Shown in pieces: positions 8,771 through 18,037 of a stretch of DNA of 18,885 bases. The position numbers were made by a program, and so were the translations under genes. The notes under the pieces were generated by a model. The model searched no databases, was not told the origin of the DNA, and worked only from the letters and a program-made list of their open reading frames with translations. The stretch's first letter is position 1. Every line of letters starts with the position of its first letter. The DNA comes from Burkholderiaceae bacterium. Its GTDB lineage: Bacteria; Pseudomonadota; Gammaproteobacteria; Burkholderiales; Burkholderiaceae_E. The stretch is from NCBI GenBank assembly GCA_016710525.1, contig JADJVQ010000082.1:1-18885 (forward strand), given 5' to 3'.

Positions 8771-8777
8771 AAAGGAG
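8771..8777 (+). promoter_or_regulatory. ribosome binding site of sodC
   Basis: AAAGGAG six bases before the ATG at 8784. It decides the start, because the frame stays open far upstream through unrelated sequence. Confidence 0.8.
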
Positions 8778-8783
8778 ATTCCC

Positions 8784-9317
8784 ATGAAGAGATCTTGTCA
8801 TCGTTCGCTGATCGCCTCGACGGCGGTCCTGGCGGCGCTTGCCGGATGCGCCGGGATGAACGAATCCAAACCGGCGGCGCAGGCGCAGGTGCAGCCGCGC
8901 TCGGGCAGCCAGGTGAGCGGCACCGTCAGCTTCACCCCTCGCGCCGACCTGGTCGTGGTCGAAGCACGGATCAGCGGCCTGACGCCGGGGCCCCACGGCT
9001 TTCACGTGCATGAGGCGGGCGATTGCAGTGCGGCCGATGCCAGCAGCGCCAAAGGCCATTTCAACCCGACGAACCATCCGCATGGCCATCATGGCAAGCC
9101 CGAGCGGCATGCCGGTGACCTGCCGAATATGGTGGCCGACGCCAACGGCAATGCCGTCTATCGCGCCGAAGTGCGCGGCATGCAGGTCGCGAACGGGGCA
9201 GGCGGCATCCTCGGGCGCAGCGTCGTGATCCACGCCGATCCCGACGACTATCAGTCGCAGCCGGCGGGCAATTCGGGCCGGCGTGTGGGCTGCGGAATCA
9301 TCGCGGGGCGGGGATAG
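8784..9317 (+). CDS. sodC: Cu,Zn superoxide dismutase, lipoprotein
   Basis: A 177-residue enzyme that dismutates superoxide outside the cytoplasm. A lipoprotein signal is clear: MKRSCHRSLIASTAVLAALA followed by GC, lipobox LAGC with Cys22 as the lipidated residue. Metal ligands are all visible: His74 and His76 in HGFHVHEAGDC, bridging His92 in GHFNP, His100 or neighbours and His109 and Asp112 in RHAGDLPN, and His150 in SVVIHADPDDY. Cys81 and Cys170 form the conserved disulfide, and Arg167 in GRRVGCG is the anion-guiding arginine position. It should therefore be active and anchored to the outer membrane facing the periplasm. It is divergent from the phosphorylase operon, and its last 20 bases overlap the 3' end of the convergent kinase gene. 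Confidence 0.95.
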   Translation: MKRSCHRSLIASTAVLAALAGCAGMNESKPAAQAQVQPRSGSQVSGTVSFTPRADLVVVEARISGLTPGPHGFHVHEAGDCSAADASSAKGHFNPTNHPHGHHGKPERHAGDLPNMVADANGNAVYRAEVRGMQVANGAGGILGRSVVIHADPDDYQSQPAGNSGRRVGCGIIAGRG

Positions 9318-12300
9318 CGGCCGGACCGGGGTTTCCCGGCTGCGCCATCGCCGCCGCGATCGCCGCGAATTCGCGATCGATGTCGGCGATCAGACCTTGA
9401 ATCTCGTGGCGGCGTTCGCCATCCGGCGCACCGAGCCGCAGGACGCCCTGCAGCGACAGCACCTTTTTCGCGACGCCTGGCAGGCCCAGCATGCCGGCCG
9501 CGCCGTAGAGGGAATGCGTCAGCTGACGGCTCGCGACACGCTCGTTGTCGTCGAGCAAAGCGCTCAGGCGCTTCATGTCGCCGCCGTGCAGTTCGAGCAT
9601 CGAAGCCAGCAGGCCGAGGTACTTGTCGGCGTCGCCGCCCATCACGGACATGCCGTGCTCAAGGTCGACGTGGGCGAGGGCTGCCAGCTTATCCAGTACG
9701 GCCTGGCTCGTGGCCGTCGTGGGCGCGACCGGCCGCTGATCGGCGGCCGTCTCGAGCGGCGGGGCCGAATGGGCCTGGCTGCCATCCAGCCACTTCAGGG
9801 CGCAGGCATGCAGCGCGCGTGCGTCGATCGGCTTGGACAGGAAATCGGTCATGCCGGCTGCTTCGCAGGCGCGTCGATCTTCGTCGAACACGTTGGCCGT
9901 CAGCGCCACGATCGGTATCGAGGCCCAGCCAGGCAGCTCGCGCATGCGCCGGGTGGCTTCGAGGCCGTCGATCTCCGGCATCTGAAGATCCATCAGAACC
10001 AGGCTGTATCGGTGGGTCCGCGCCAGGGCCAGTGCATCGCGTCCATCCGCCGCCGTGTCGACGCTGATGCCCAGGCCCACCAGCATCTCGCGCACGATCA
10101 CGCGATTGACCTCGTTGTCTTCGACGACCAGCACGCGCGTGCCGCGATGGCGCGAGCGCAGCTGGCGCTCCGCGTCGATGGCGTCCAGCGCCGGTGCGCC
10201 AGCGATCGCGCCCTGCGCGCGCAGCACGCGCGCGGTGAACCAGAAGCGGCTGCCGACGCCCGGTGAGCTGTCGACGCCGACATCGCCGCCCATCAGCTGC
10301 GCCAGCCGGCGGGTGATCGCCAGACCCAGACCGGTGCCACCATGCTTGCGCGATGTCGAGGCATCGGCCTGCTCGAAGGTGTCGAAGATCCGGCTCTGGT
10401 TTTCAGGGGCAATGCCGGCGCCGGTATCGCTGACCGAAAAGCGCAGCAGCAGCCAGTCGGCGCCGTCTTGCTGCACGTCCGCCCGCAGGGTGATCTTGCC
10501 CCGGTCGGTGAACTTGACCGCGTTGGCCGCGTAGTTCAGCAGCGCCTGGCGCAGCCGCGTCGGGTCGCCGCTGACCCGCGCCGGCGCGGATGGGCCGGCG
10601 ACCTCGACGGCCAGACCCTTCGAGCGCGCCGACTCGGCGATCAGCGAAGCGACGTTCTCGAGCACCGCGGCGACATCGAATGTCGCGATCTCGAGTGTGA
10701 CGCCACCGGCCTCGATCTTGGACAGGTCCAGCACATCGTTGATGATCGACATCAGGTGCTGCCCGGCCGTGTCGATCTGGGCCAGCCGTTCAGACTGTTG
10801 CGGCGTCGCACCCGCCCGGCGCATCAGATGGTTCAAGCCCAGGATGGCGTTCATCGGCGTGCGGATTTCGTGGCTCATGTTGGCCAGAAACGCGCTCTTC
10901 GCGCGATTGGCCTGCTCGGCCTGGACGCGAGCCGCGATCAGCTGGGATTCCGCTTGCTTGCGCGCAGTGACGTCGATCCCGAAGACGTAGCAGATCTGCC
11001 TGCCGTCGGGCTGGGCCGGCCCGGCGACGTGGGTCACCTCCAGATCGATCGCGTCGTAGCCCGGCGAGGCGGGGTAGTGCCGTTCGGCCGAGACCGGCGT
11101 GCCGGCCCGGGCCTGATCGACCGCCGCCTGGTTGACCCTGAACAGGGCATCGCCCACCACGTCGCGTCCATGCCGGCCGATGATCTGCGCCGGTTCCCGC
11201 GCCAGCCGGGCCGCCAGGCGGTCGTTGCAGTAGGTGTAGATGAAGTCCTGGTCGATGGCCGCGATGTAGCCCGGAAACGCCGCGAGCAGCGCGCGCATTT
11301 CAGCCTCGCTGCTGCGCAGGGCCAGCTGCGTCTGCGTATAGTCGGTGACATCCGAATAGGTGCGGACGAATCCGCCGCCCGGTACCGGGCGCACCCGGAC
11401 CTCGAGCATCCGGCCCGCGGGGGTGCGGCGCACGTAGTCGACCGGGCTGCCGTCGATGTTGGCAACGGTCAGCACGCTGCGGGCTTGGACATCGACCACG
11501 CTGCCATCGGGGCGGATCTCGCCACGCTGCAGCTGGTATCGGAACAGGTCGCGCCCGTTGGCGCCCGCGTGGAGCACTTCGGGCGGCATGTCCAGCAGAT
11601 CCAGTGCGCGCTGATTGCAGAACCGGACCTGGCGCTGCGCGTCCTCGCTGACGATGCCTTGCGCCATGCTGTCCAGCGTGGTCTGGAGTTCCTGCGTGCG
11701 GACCTGCAGTTGCTCGCTGGTCGCTGTCAGTTCGCGTTCGGCGCGCTTGTGCGCGCTGATGTCGAACCCGAAGGCATAGATGACGGGCTCGCCGCTGAGC
11801 GGGTCGGCTCCCAGTGCGTGGGTGATCTGAACCGACAGGCTGCCGGCCTCGTCGGCCTCGATCTGGTGCTCGTAGGAAACCGATTCGCCGGCGAGCGTCC
11901 GCTCGAGCATCGGCCTGAGCCAGTTCGCCATCGGCTGACCGCAGGCTTCCCAGGGGGTCTTGCCGACGATGTGGTCCAGGGGCATGCCCAGGCGGGCGGC
12001 CAGACGCCGATTGACATAGGTCAGCACGAAATCGGCGTCCATTCGCGCGATGAAGCCCGGAAAAGCCTCGAGCAGCGCGCGCTGTTTTTCGTCGCTGGCG
12101 CGGGCGAGCTGCAGCGCGCGTTCTTCCACCGTGACATCGCGCGACACCAGCACGACACGGCGGGCGCCGGCCTGCTCGTCGGCGAAGGGGTAGTAGTGGG
12201 TCTCGAAGAGCCGGTCGACCTGGCCGGGCATCGCCAGCGACCCGCGTACGACGCGGGGCTGCCGAAGTTCGAGGCATTCGCGCAACGCGCGAATCCGGTC

Positions 12301-13259
12301 ATGGGGCTGCACGGTGGGCAGGAAGCTGGCCCATGTGCGGCCGATCACCTGCTCGCGGGCGATGCCGGTTCGCAGGCACCATTCGTCGTTGACGAGGTGA
12401 TAGCGCTGCTGCTCGTCGACCACACTGACGACCTCGGTGAGCGCGTTGACCAGGCGCTCGTAGACTCGCAGGGAGGCCTCGGCCTGACGTTGTCCGGTGA
12501 TGTCGGTCCACAGGCCCACCGCACCCAGTGTCGGCCCTGGGGATCCGACAGCGGGGTGGCGGTGTTCAGGCAATGCACCCGGGTGCCATCGGGGCGCGCC
12601 ACCGTGATCTCGTAGGTGTCTGTCGCGCCCGCCGCGCGGGCTCCCTGGGCGACTCTGCGGCGCATTGCATCGTCGCCATCGCAGAAGTCGACGGCGTTGC
12701 GCCCGAGGATGGCCTCGCGCGGTTGCCCCAACAGGGCACACAGGGCTGGATTGGCATCGGTGCACCGTCCCTGGGAGTCGATCAACCAATACCCCTGGGG
12801 CAGGGCCTGCAGCAGAGCGGCCAGCGGCGGGTGCGGGTCCGGTGCTGGCGGGTGGCCGGCGCCCGCGGCCGGCAGCCCCGGACCCCGCAGCCGCAGGGCG
12901 AGGGCGACCAGGTCGACCGTCCCGATGACGAACGAACCGCCCGCCAGCACAGCCAGCGCAAGGGCGAGCGCGCCGAACTGCCCGGCTGTGGCCTGCGGCA
13001 GCAGCAGCACGGCGCCCAGGCTCCAGGCCAGCCCGAGGCCCACCCAGCCCGCTTGCATGCGGTGTCGAGCGGAATGGTCGGCACGCCGGCCGATGCCGAA
13101 TTGCCAGGCCAGCCCGAGGGCCAGCGCCAGAGCCGCCAGCCACACGAGGACGGGTGTCCGGTCCGGGGCGTCCCATCGCGCGGCGGCAAGGACTGCGCCA
13201 AGAACCGCATGGCCCATCAGGGCGCCTGCCGGCATGCCGGAGCGCGTGACTTGCGTCAA
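9298..13259 (-). CDS. hybrid sensor histidine kinase (membrane, five PAS, HisKA, HATPase, receiver, Hpt), frameshifted near 12525
   Basis: A multistep phosphorelay kinase of about 1320 residues if repaired. It begins at a TTG (13259) with GGAAGG six bases upstream. Order: about four hydrophobic helices (within residues 12-123), PAS1 (about 145-245), four further PAS-type domains (GYIAAIDQDF, GFIARMDADF and similar cores), HisKA with FLANMSHEIRTPMN (phospho-His near 795), N box LLNYAANAVKFTD, DTGAGIAPE, GGTGLGLAITRR, receiver with VVEDNEVNR and phospho-Asp in LMDLQMPEIDG (near 1090) plus LSKPID, and an Hpt with LTHSLYGAAGMLG (His near 1248). The reading frame is broken: PAS1 runs in one frame to about 12527, and the rest, starting GAVGLWTDITGQRQAE, is +1. 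Adding one base to the GGG run restores it. No cognate regulator is in the window. It may be a pseudogene, a sequence error, or two proteins. Confidence 0.85.
12524..12526 (-). other. site of apparent one-base deletion in the kinase gene
   Basis: On the minus strand the run GGG at this place joins the PAS1 frame (ending PLSDPQGRHW) to the frame of GAVGLWTDITGQ. One extra G gives HWGAVGLWTDITG, the normal C-terminal strand of a PAS/PAC domain. A three-base run is not a usual slippery site, so programmed frameshifting is unlikely. Confidence 0.7.
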
Positions 13260-13265
13260 ATCAAA

Positions 13266-13271
13266 CCTTCC
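13266..13271 (-). promoter_or_regulatory. ribosome binding site deciding the TTG start of the kinase
   Basis: GGAAGG on the minus strand, six bases before the TTG at 13259-13257. The next in-frame ATG (about 13235) has no comparable site. Confidence 0.55.
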
Positions 13272-13330
13272 CTACACTCGGTGCCGGCGGCGCCATGGCA
13301 CATGGGAGGCAATCCTGCCGAGCCTGCGAA

Positions 13331-13359
13331 TTCTTGGTCGCCCTATCCACAAGTATAAC
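13331..13359 (+). promoter_or_regulatory. possible promoter upstream of the metalloprotease
   Basis: TATAAC (13354-13359) is a good -10 box in AT-richer sequence; 17 bases upstream stands TTCTTG, a weak -35. It would leave a leader of about 170 bases before the protease ATG at 13535. The remainder of the 275-bp gap between the divergent kinase and protease genes shows no gene I can support; it contains only short palindromes such as GGGATCCC. Confidence 0.35.
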
Positions 13360-13534
13360 GATGCGCCTGCTCGCGAAATGGGCCATGGAACCGAGATCTG
13401 CATGACCTGCACGGGCCGCGGACCCGCCTCGCGATCCGGACCGGGGATCCCGGTTCGCCGTGGTGCGACCGCCGGCCAGGGTCCTCCGATACAGTTCACA
13501 TCAGCACGGGACCCTGCCTCTTCGAAAGCCATTC

Positions 13535-16500
13535 ATGACGATCGCCAACTGGAACGATGTCCAAGTCAGGCAGCAATTGATCTCCGGTGCGCGGTGGAGC
13601 GGCTCCACCATCACCTATTCGTTTCCGAGCACACCCGGCGGGCTCACGGCGACCAACGAAGTGGCTGGATTCCAGCCGGTCAACAGTGCCCTGAGGCCGC
13701 TGTTCGTGCTGGCCGTGCAGGCCTGGGACGATCTGATTCCCCAGTCGCTGCAACAGGTCACGGGCAATGGGTCGAACATCGAGTTTTCGTTCTCCTCGTC
13801 GATGACCGACTACGCGCACGCGTATTTCCCGACCTCGGGCACCGCGTGGTTCAAGGCTGGCAGCGACGTCTCGGTTGCCACGGTGGGCAGCTACGGGTTT
13901 GCCACGATCCTGCACGAGCTGGGCCACACCTTCGGCCTGAACCACATGGGGGACTACAACGCGGACGAATCCGGCGGCGGTTTTTTCCTGCCCTCGTCAT
14001 ACCAGGACTCGCTGGTGCTCTCGATCATGTCGTACTTCGGACCGAGCGGCGGCGAGCGCTCGCCGGATGTGCGCTGGGCCGACTGGACGGCGAGCAATGG
14101 CCTGAGCATTTCGCCCAATACGCCGATGGTCAACGACATCATGGCCATCCAGGCCGTCTACGGCGTGTCGACCACGACCCGCACCGGCGACACCGTGTAC
14201 GGCTTCGGCAGCAATGTCGCGGGAGCCGGCGCGCAGCTGTTCGATTTCACCGTCAACCGCGACCCCGTGCTGACGATCTTCGACTCGGGCGGCGTCGACA
14301 CGCTGAACCTGAGCGGCTGGAGCACGGCGTCCAACATCAGCCTGCTGGCGGGCGGCTATTCGTCCGCCGATGGCATGACGGACAACATCGCGATCGCCTA
14401 TACGACCGTGATCGAAAATGCCGTCGCAGGCGGCGGCGACGACGTGATCACCGGCAACCCGATCGGCAACCGGCTCGAGGGCGGTGCCGGCAACGACCGC
14501 CTGGACGGCGGCGCCGGTGACGATGTGCTGGTGGGCGGCCTTGGCAATGATGTGCTCGCCGGGGGCGATGGCTACGACACTGCCGTGTTCGCCGGCACCT
14601 TCGCCAGCTATTCGATCACGTTCAATTCGGTGAGCGGTGTCACCACCTTGTCAGGTCCGGCCAGCGGCACGGACTCGGTGTCGGCGGTCGAATCGTTTCA
14701 GTTCTCCGACATCACTCGGACGGCGGGCTCGCTGCGCTCGGCCGACGACGTCGCGCCGGTGCTGATCGGGCTGTCGCCGCCCGACGATGCCACCGGCGTT
14801 TCCCCCGCCGCCAATCTGGTGCTCAGCTTCAGCGAAGCGATCCAGCTGGGGACCGGCAACCTGGTCATCCTCAACGCCAATGGCACCGTGGCCCGTACCC
14901 TGGCGGTCAACGACGCGTCGCAGGTGACGGTGTCGGGCAGCACGGTGACGATCAATCCGGCCGCCGACCTCACGCCGGGTGCCGGCTATGCGCTGACCGT
15001 ACCGCCAGGCGCCTTGCGCGACCTGGCGGGCAATCCGTTTGCCGGCATCACGGGGTCGAGCGCCTACAACTTCACGATCCGCACGGCGGCCGACACCACG
15101 GCGCCGACGCTGACCGGCACCACGCCGGCGGACAACGCCACCGCGGTGGCGCCGTCGAGCAACCTGGTGCTCGCGTTCAGCGAAGCGGTGCGCGCCGGCG
15201 CGGGCAATGTCGTGATTCTCGACGCCGCCGGTACCGTGGTGCGCACGATCGCCATCGGCGACAGCACACAGGTCACGATCTCGGGAGCCAGCGTCACGAT
15301 CGATCCGGCGGGCGATCTGGCGCCCAACACCGGCTATTTCGTGAACATGGGCCAGGGGGTGCTGGTCGACCTGGCGGGCAATGCCTTTGCCGGCATCGCG
15401 GGCGCCAGCGCATTCAGCTTCAGCACGGGGGGCGCGGCGGCCCCCGACGACTTCCCGTTTTCGGTCGGCACCACCGGGCAGGTGGCGGTGGGCGGTGCGG
15501 CGGCCCGGGGGACGATCGAAACCGCCGACGATGCGGATCTGTTCAAAGTCGCGCTGACCGCCGGAACGACCTACGTATTCGATCTGGTCCGCGCGGCCGG
15601 CGGCCTGGCCGACCCGTATCTGGTGCTCTACGACCCGGACGGGGACGCCGTGGCGTTCGACGACGACAGCGGCGGCTCGGGCAATTCCCGACTCAGCTTC
15701 ACCGCCGGCAGCACGGGCGTGTTTTTCCTGGGCGCCTACGATTACGCCACCGGCATCGGCGCCTACACGCTGTCGGCCGCCGTGCTGGACACCACGCCGC
15801 CCACGTTGACCGGGCTCTCGCCGGCCGACAATGCGACCGACGTGGCGCCCGGGGCGAACCTGGTCCTGAACTTCAGTGAACCCGTGCGTGCCGGCTCGGG
15901 CAACCTGCAGATCCTGAACGCCAATGGATCGGTGGCGCGCACCATCGCGATGTCGGATGCGACGCAGGTGAGCATCGCCGGAGCAACCGTCACGATCAAT
16001 CCGTCGGACGACCTGGCGTACGGCGTCCGTTACTCCGTCACCTTGCCGGCTGGCGCGCTGACCGACCTCTCGGGCAATGCCTTTGCCGGCGTGTCGGGCA
16101 CCACGGCCTACGATTTCACGACCGCGGCACCGCGCGTGGCCGACGACTACCCGTGGTCCGTGAGCACTCCGGGCGTGCTCGCCGTGGATGGCGCGGTGAT
16201 CCGAGGGGCGATCGAGATTGCCGACGATGCCGATCTGTTCCGGGTGGTGCTGACGGCCGGGGTCAGCTACGAGTTCGCGTTGACTCGCGTCAGTGGCGGT
16301 CTGCCCGACCCTTACCTGAGGTTGTATGGGGCGCAGGGCGAACGGGTGGCGCAGGACGACGACAGCGGCGGCTCGCTGAATGCGCTGATCACGTTCACGC
16401 CGACGTCGGCCGGCACCTACTACCTGGGCGCGATGGACTACGGCACGGGAGCCGGGACCTACACCTTGTCCGCGCGCACCTCGACCGACGATTTCCCCTG

Positions 16501-17962
16501 GAGCAACGGCACCGGCGGGCGGGTCGTGGTCAATCAGAGCGGTACGCCAGGGCGAATCGACAGCAACGGCGACCGGGATCTGTTCCGCGTCGACCTGGTC
16601 GCCAACACGACCTATGTGTTCGACCTGGCACGGATCAGCGGCGGGCTGGCCGATCCGTTTCTGATGCTCTACAACCCGGATGTCGACCTGATCACCTTCG
16701 ACGACGACAGCGGCGGATCGCTCAATTCGCAGATCCGTTACACCGCCAGCGTGTCGGGCGCCTATTTCCTGGGCGCGACGGACTACGGTACCGGCGGGGG
16801 CGGCTACTCGATCCGGGCCGCCGCCATCGCCGACGATTTTTCGTTCGATGTCGGCACCGCCGGCGTCGTGGCCGTCGACCGCCCCGCGAGCATCGGCAGG
16901 ATCGATGCCGTCAGCGATCGCGATCTGTTCAGGGTGAGCCTGACCGCCGGCACGACCTATGTGTTCGATGCGCTCGGGGCCAGCGGCGGCCTGGAGGACC
17001 CTTACCTGTCGTTGTACGGGCCGTCGTTCGGACTGATCGCGCTCGACGACGACAGTGGCGTCGGACTGGCTTCACGCATCGTCTATACCGCCACGGCCAG
17101 CGGCAACTTTTTCCTGGGCGTGTCGGATGCCGGGACCGGCATCGGCACGTACTCGCTGGCGGCCGCCACGCTCGGCGGGCAGGCGGTGGTGGGCAATGGC
17201 ACCGCGGCCAACGATACGCTGGTCGGCACCGCGGGCATCGACATCCTCAACGGCAATGCCGGCAACGATACCCTGAGCGGGGGCGCGGGCAACGACACCC
17301 TCGACGGCGGCGCCGGCCAGGACACCGCCGTGTATAGCCTGTCGCGCTCGAACTATGAGGTCGCGCGTTCGGGCTCGCATTGGATCGTCGCGGCGAGCAC
17401 GGGCACCGAGGGCGCGGACACGCTGGCCGATGTCGAGTCGATTCGCTTCGCGGACCAGACGATTTCGCTGACCAGCCTGCCGCGCGCCGCCGGCCCGGCC
17501 TTCGGGCAGTCGGAAAGTTTCCTGTTCGACGCGGTGTACTACCTGCTGGCGCATCCGGAGCTGGTCGCCAGCGTCGGGCTCGCCGGCGCGCCCCAGAATT
17601 ACTTCGGATCGGGTGCAGCCGCCGGCCGCACGCCCAACAGCTGGTTCGACGCCGACTACTACCGGAACAAGTGGGCCGACCTGAGTTCGCTGAACCTGGA
17701 CGACGCCACGCTCTTTCGGCACTACAACCTGTTCGGTGTCTGGGAGGGGCGCTCGGGAGGGCCGGCATTCGATCATTTCGACGGCAACCGCTATCTGGTC
17801 GACAACCCGGACGTGGCCGCCTACGTCGATGCCAATCTGTCGGCGTTCCTGGGCAGCCGGTCCAATGGCGCGATCGCGCACTTCGTGATCTACGGCTCGA
17901 ACGAGGGACGGCTGGCCTATGACACGACGGCGCACCTGGTCGACCTGGGCTATGTGCTCTGA
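13535..17962 (+). CDS. serralysin-like RTX metalloprotease with Ig-like, PPC and C-terminal repeat modules
   Basis: A 1475-residue predicted secreted zinc endopeptidase. Catalytic domain (about 1-225): zinc site HELGHTFGLNHMGDYN (His127, His131, His137) and Met-turn SIMSYF (Met165), then DIMAIQAVYGVSTTTRTGDT, all as in serralysins (M10B). The M10 C-terminal domain with RTX nonapeptides follows (about 225-385). Then come two Ig-like (Big_5-type) domains (403-515, 520-632), a PPC-type domain (637-748), a third Ig-like (752-864), three PPC-type domains (869-1210), a second RTX block (1219-1266), and three FD-x-x-YY-like repeats (1331-1460). There is no signal peptide or long propeptide, fitting type I secretion, but no transporter genes are here. 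The ATG at 13535 starts the conserved domain; the earlier in-frame start at 13460 adds unrelated residues. It is about three times longer than ordinary serralysins. Substrate unknown. Confidence 0.9.
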   Translation: MTIANWNDVQVRQQLISGARWSGSTITYSFPSTPGGLTATNEVAGFQPVNSALRPLFVLAVQAWDDLIPQSLQQVTGNGSNIEFSFSSSMTDYAHAYFPTSGTAWFKAGSDVSVATVGSYGFATILHELGHTFGLNHMGDYNADESGGGFFLPSSYQDSLVLSIMSYFGPSGGERSPDVRWADWTASNGLSISPNTPMVNDIMAIQAVYGVSTTTRTGDTVYGFGSNVAGAGAQLFDFTVNRDPVLTIFDSGGVDTLNLSGWSTASNISLLAGGYSSADGMTDNIAIAYTTVIENAVAGGGDDVITGNPIGNRLEGGAGNDRLDGGAGDDVLVGGLGNDVLAGGDGYDTAVFAGTFASYSITFNSVSGVTTLSGPASGTDSVSAVESFQFSDITRTAGSLRSADDVAPVLIGLSPPDDATGVSPAANLVLSFSEAIQLGTGNLVILNANGTVARTLAVNDASQVTVSGSTVTINPAADLTPGAGYALTVPPGALRDLAGNPFAGITGSSAYNFTIRTAADTTAPTLTGTTPADNATAVAPSSNLVLAFSEAVRAGAGNVVILDAAGTVVRTIAIGDSTQVTISGASVTIDPAGDLAPNTGYFVNMGQGVLVDLAGNAFAGIAGASAFSFSTGGAAAPDDFPFSVGTTGQVAVGGAAARGTIETADDADLFKVALTAGTTYVFDLVRAAGGLADPYLVLYDPDGDAVAFDDDSGGSGNSRLSFTAGSTGVFFLGAYDYATGIGAYTLSAAVLDTTPPTLTGLSPADNATDVAPGANLVLNFSEPVRAGSGNLQILNANGSVARTIAMSDATQVSIAGATVTINPSDDLAYGVRYSVTLPAGALTDLSGNAFAGVSGTTAYDFTTAAPRVADDYPWSVSTPGVLAVDGAVIRGAIEIADDADLFRVVLTAGVSYEFALTRVSGGLPDPYLRLYGAQGERVAQDDDSGGSLNALITFTPTSAGTYYLGAMDYGTGAGTYTLSARTSTDDFPWSNGTGGRVVVNQSGTPGRIDSNGDRDLFRVDLVANTTYVFDLARISGGLADPFLMLYNPDVDLITFDDDSGGSLNSQIRYTASVSGAYFLGATDYGTGGGGYSIRAAAIADDFSFDVGTAGVVAVDRPASIGRIDAVSDRDLFRVSLTAGTTYVFDALGASGGLEDPYLSLYGPSFGLIALDDDSGVGLASRIVYTATASGNFFLGVSDAGTGIGTYSLAAATLGGQAVVGNGTAANDTLVGTAGIDILNGNAGNDTLSGGAGNDTLDGGAGQDTAVYSLSRSNYEVARSGSHWIVAASTGTEGADTLADVESIRFADQTISLTSLPRAAGPAFGQSESFLFDAVYYLLAHPELVASVGLAGAPQNYFGSGAAAGRTPNSWFDADYYRNKWADLSSLNLDDATLFRHYNLFGVWEGRSGGPAFDHFDGNRYLVDNPDVAAYVDANLSAFLGSRSNGAIAHFVIYGSNEGRLAYDTTAHLVDLGYVL
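14431..14590 (+). repeat. first RTX nonapeptide block (calcium-binding)
   Basis: Tandem GGxGxDxLx-like units encoded within the protease, for example GGAGNDRLDGGAGDDVLVGG, ending in GDGYDTAVF. They form the calcium beta-roll of the M10 C-terminal domain. Confidence 0.85.
14742..17165 (+). repeat. tandem Ig-like (3) and PPC-type (4) module array inside the protease
   Basis: Ig-like units at about 14742-15080, 15094-15428 and 15788-16124 share P-x-L-x-G-x-x-P-x-D-x-A-T and DL-x-GN-x-FAGI/V. PPC-type units at about 15444-15779, 16139-16474, 16484-16820 and 16828-17163 share DDFPFS/DDYPWS, DLFRV, GGLADPYL and DDDSGGS. Order is Ig, Ig, PPC, Ig, PPC, PPC, PPC. Similarity is visible at DNA level too. 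Confidence 0.8.
17191..17330 (+). repeat. second RTX nonapeptide block
   Basis: Encodes units such as GNAGNDTLSGGAGNDTLDGG followed by AGQDTAVY, again typical calcium-binding RTX repeats, placed after the module array and before the C-terminal repeats. Confidence 0.85.
17525..17920 (+). repeat. three C-terminal FD-x-x-YY / F-x-x-x-G-x-x-EGR repeats
   Basis: Units begin at residues 1331 (FDAVYYLLAHPELVAS), 1371 (FDADYYRNKWADL) and 1415 (FDGNRYLVDNPDVAAYVD), and close with YFGSGAAAGRTP, HYNLFGVWEGRSG and HFVIYGSNEGRLAY. The period is 40 to 44 residues. I do not recognise a characterised function. Confidence 0.75.
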
Positions 17963-18037
17963 ACGGTGTCCGCTGGTCCGCAGGCCGATGTCGTTCGGCC
18001 GCCTGATCGGCGGGCCGTGCGGCGCACGACCATCGCA

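Noticed and set aside
8673..9233. N-terminal extension of the phosphorylase frame of about 187 residues
   Set aside because: It is antisense to sodC and has non-protein-like composition; the family begins near the ATG at 8672.
12345..12526. Out-of-frame tail of the kinase N-terminal fragment taken as a separate short kinase protein
   Set aside because: After the PAS1 core the translation becomes Ser/Pro/Arg-rich and without pattern, while the +1 frame continues a normal PAS array; a frameshift explains it better.
12518..12532. Programmed ribosomal frameshifting in the kinase gene
   Set aside because: Only a three-base G run, no heptameric slippery sequence or clear stimulatory structure next to it.
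10342..12615. Plus-strand open frame of 757 codons opposite the kinase
   Set aside because: Antisense to conserved PAS, HisKA and HATPase motifs; Asp/Arg/His/Gln-rich translation without domain.
13460..13534. Earlier in-frame start of the metalloprotease
   Set aside because: Adds 25 unrelated residues; the serralysin domain begins right after the ATG at 13535. The Shine-Dalgarno is weak for both, so this is not certain.
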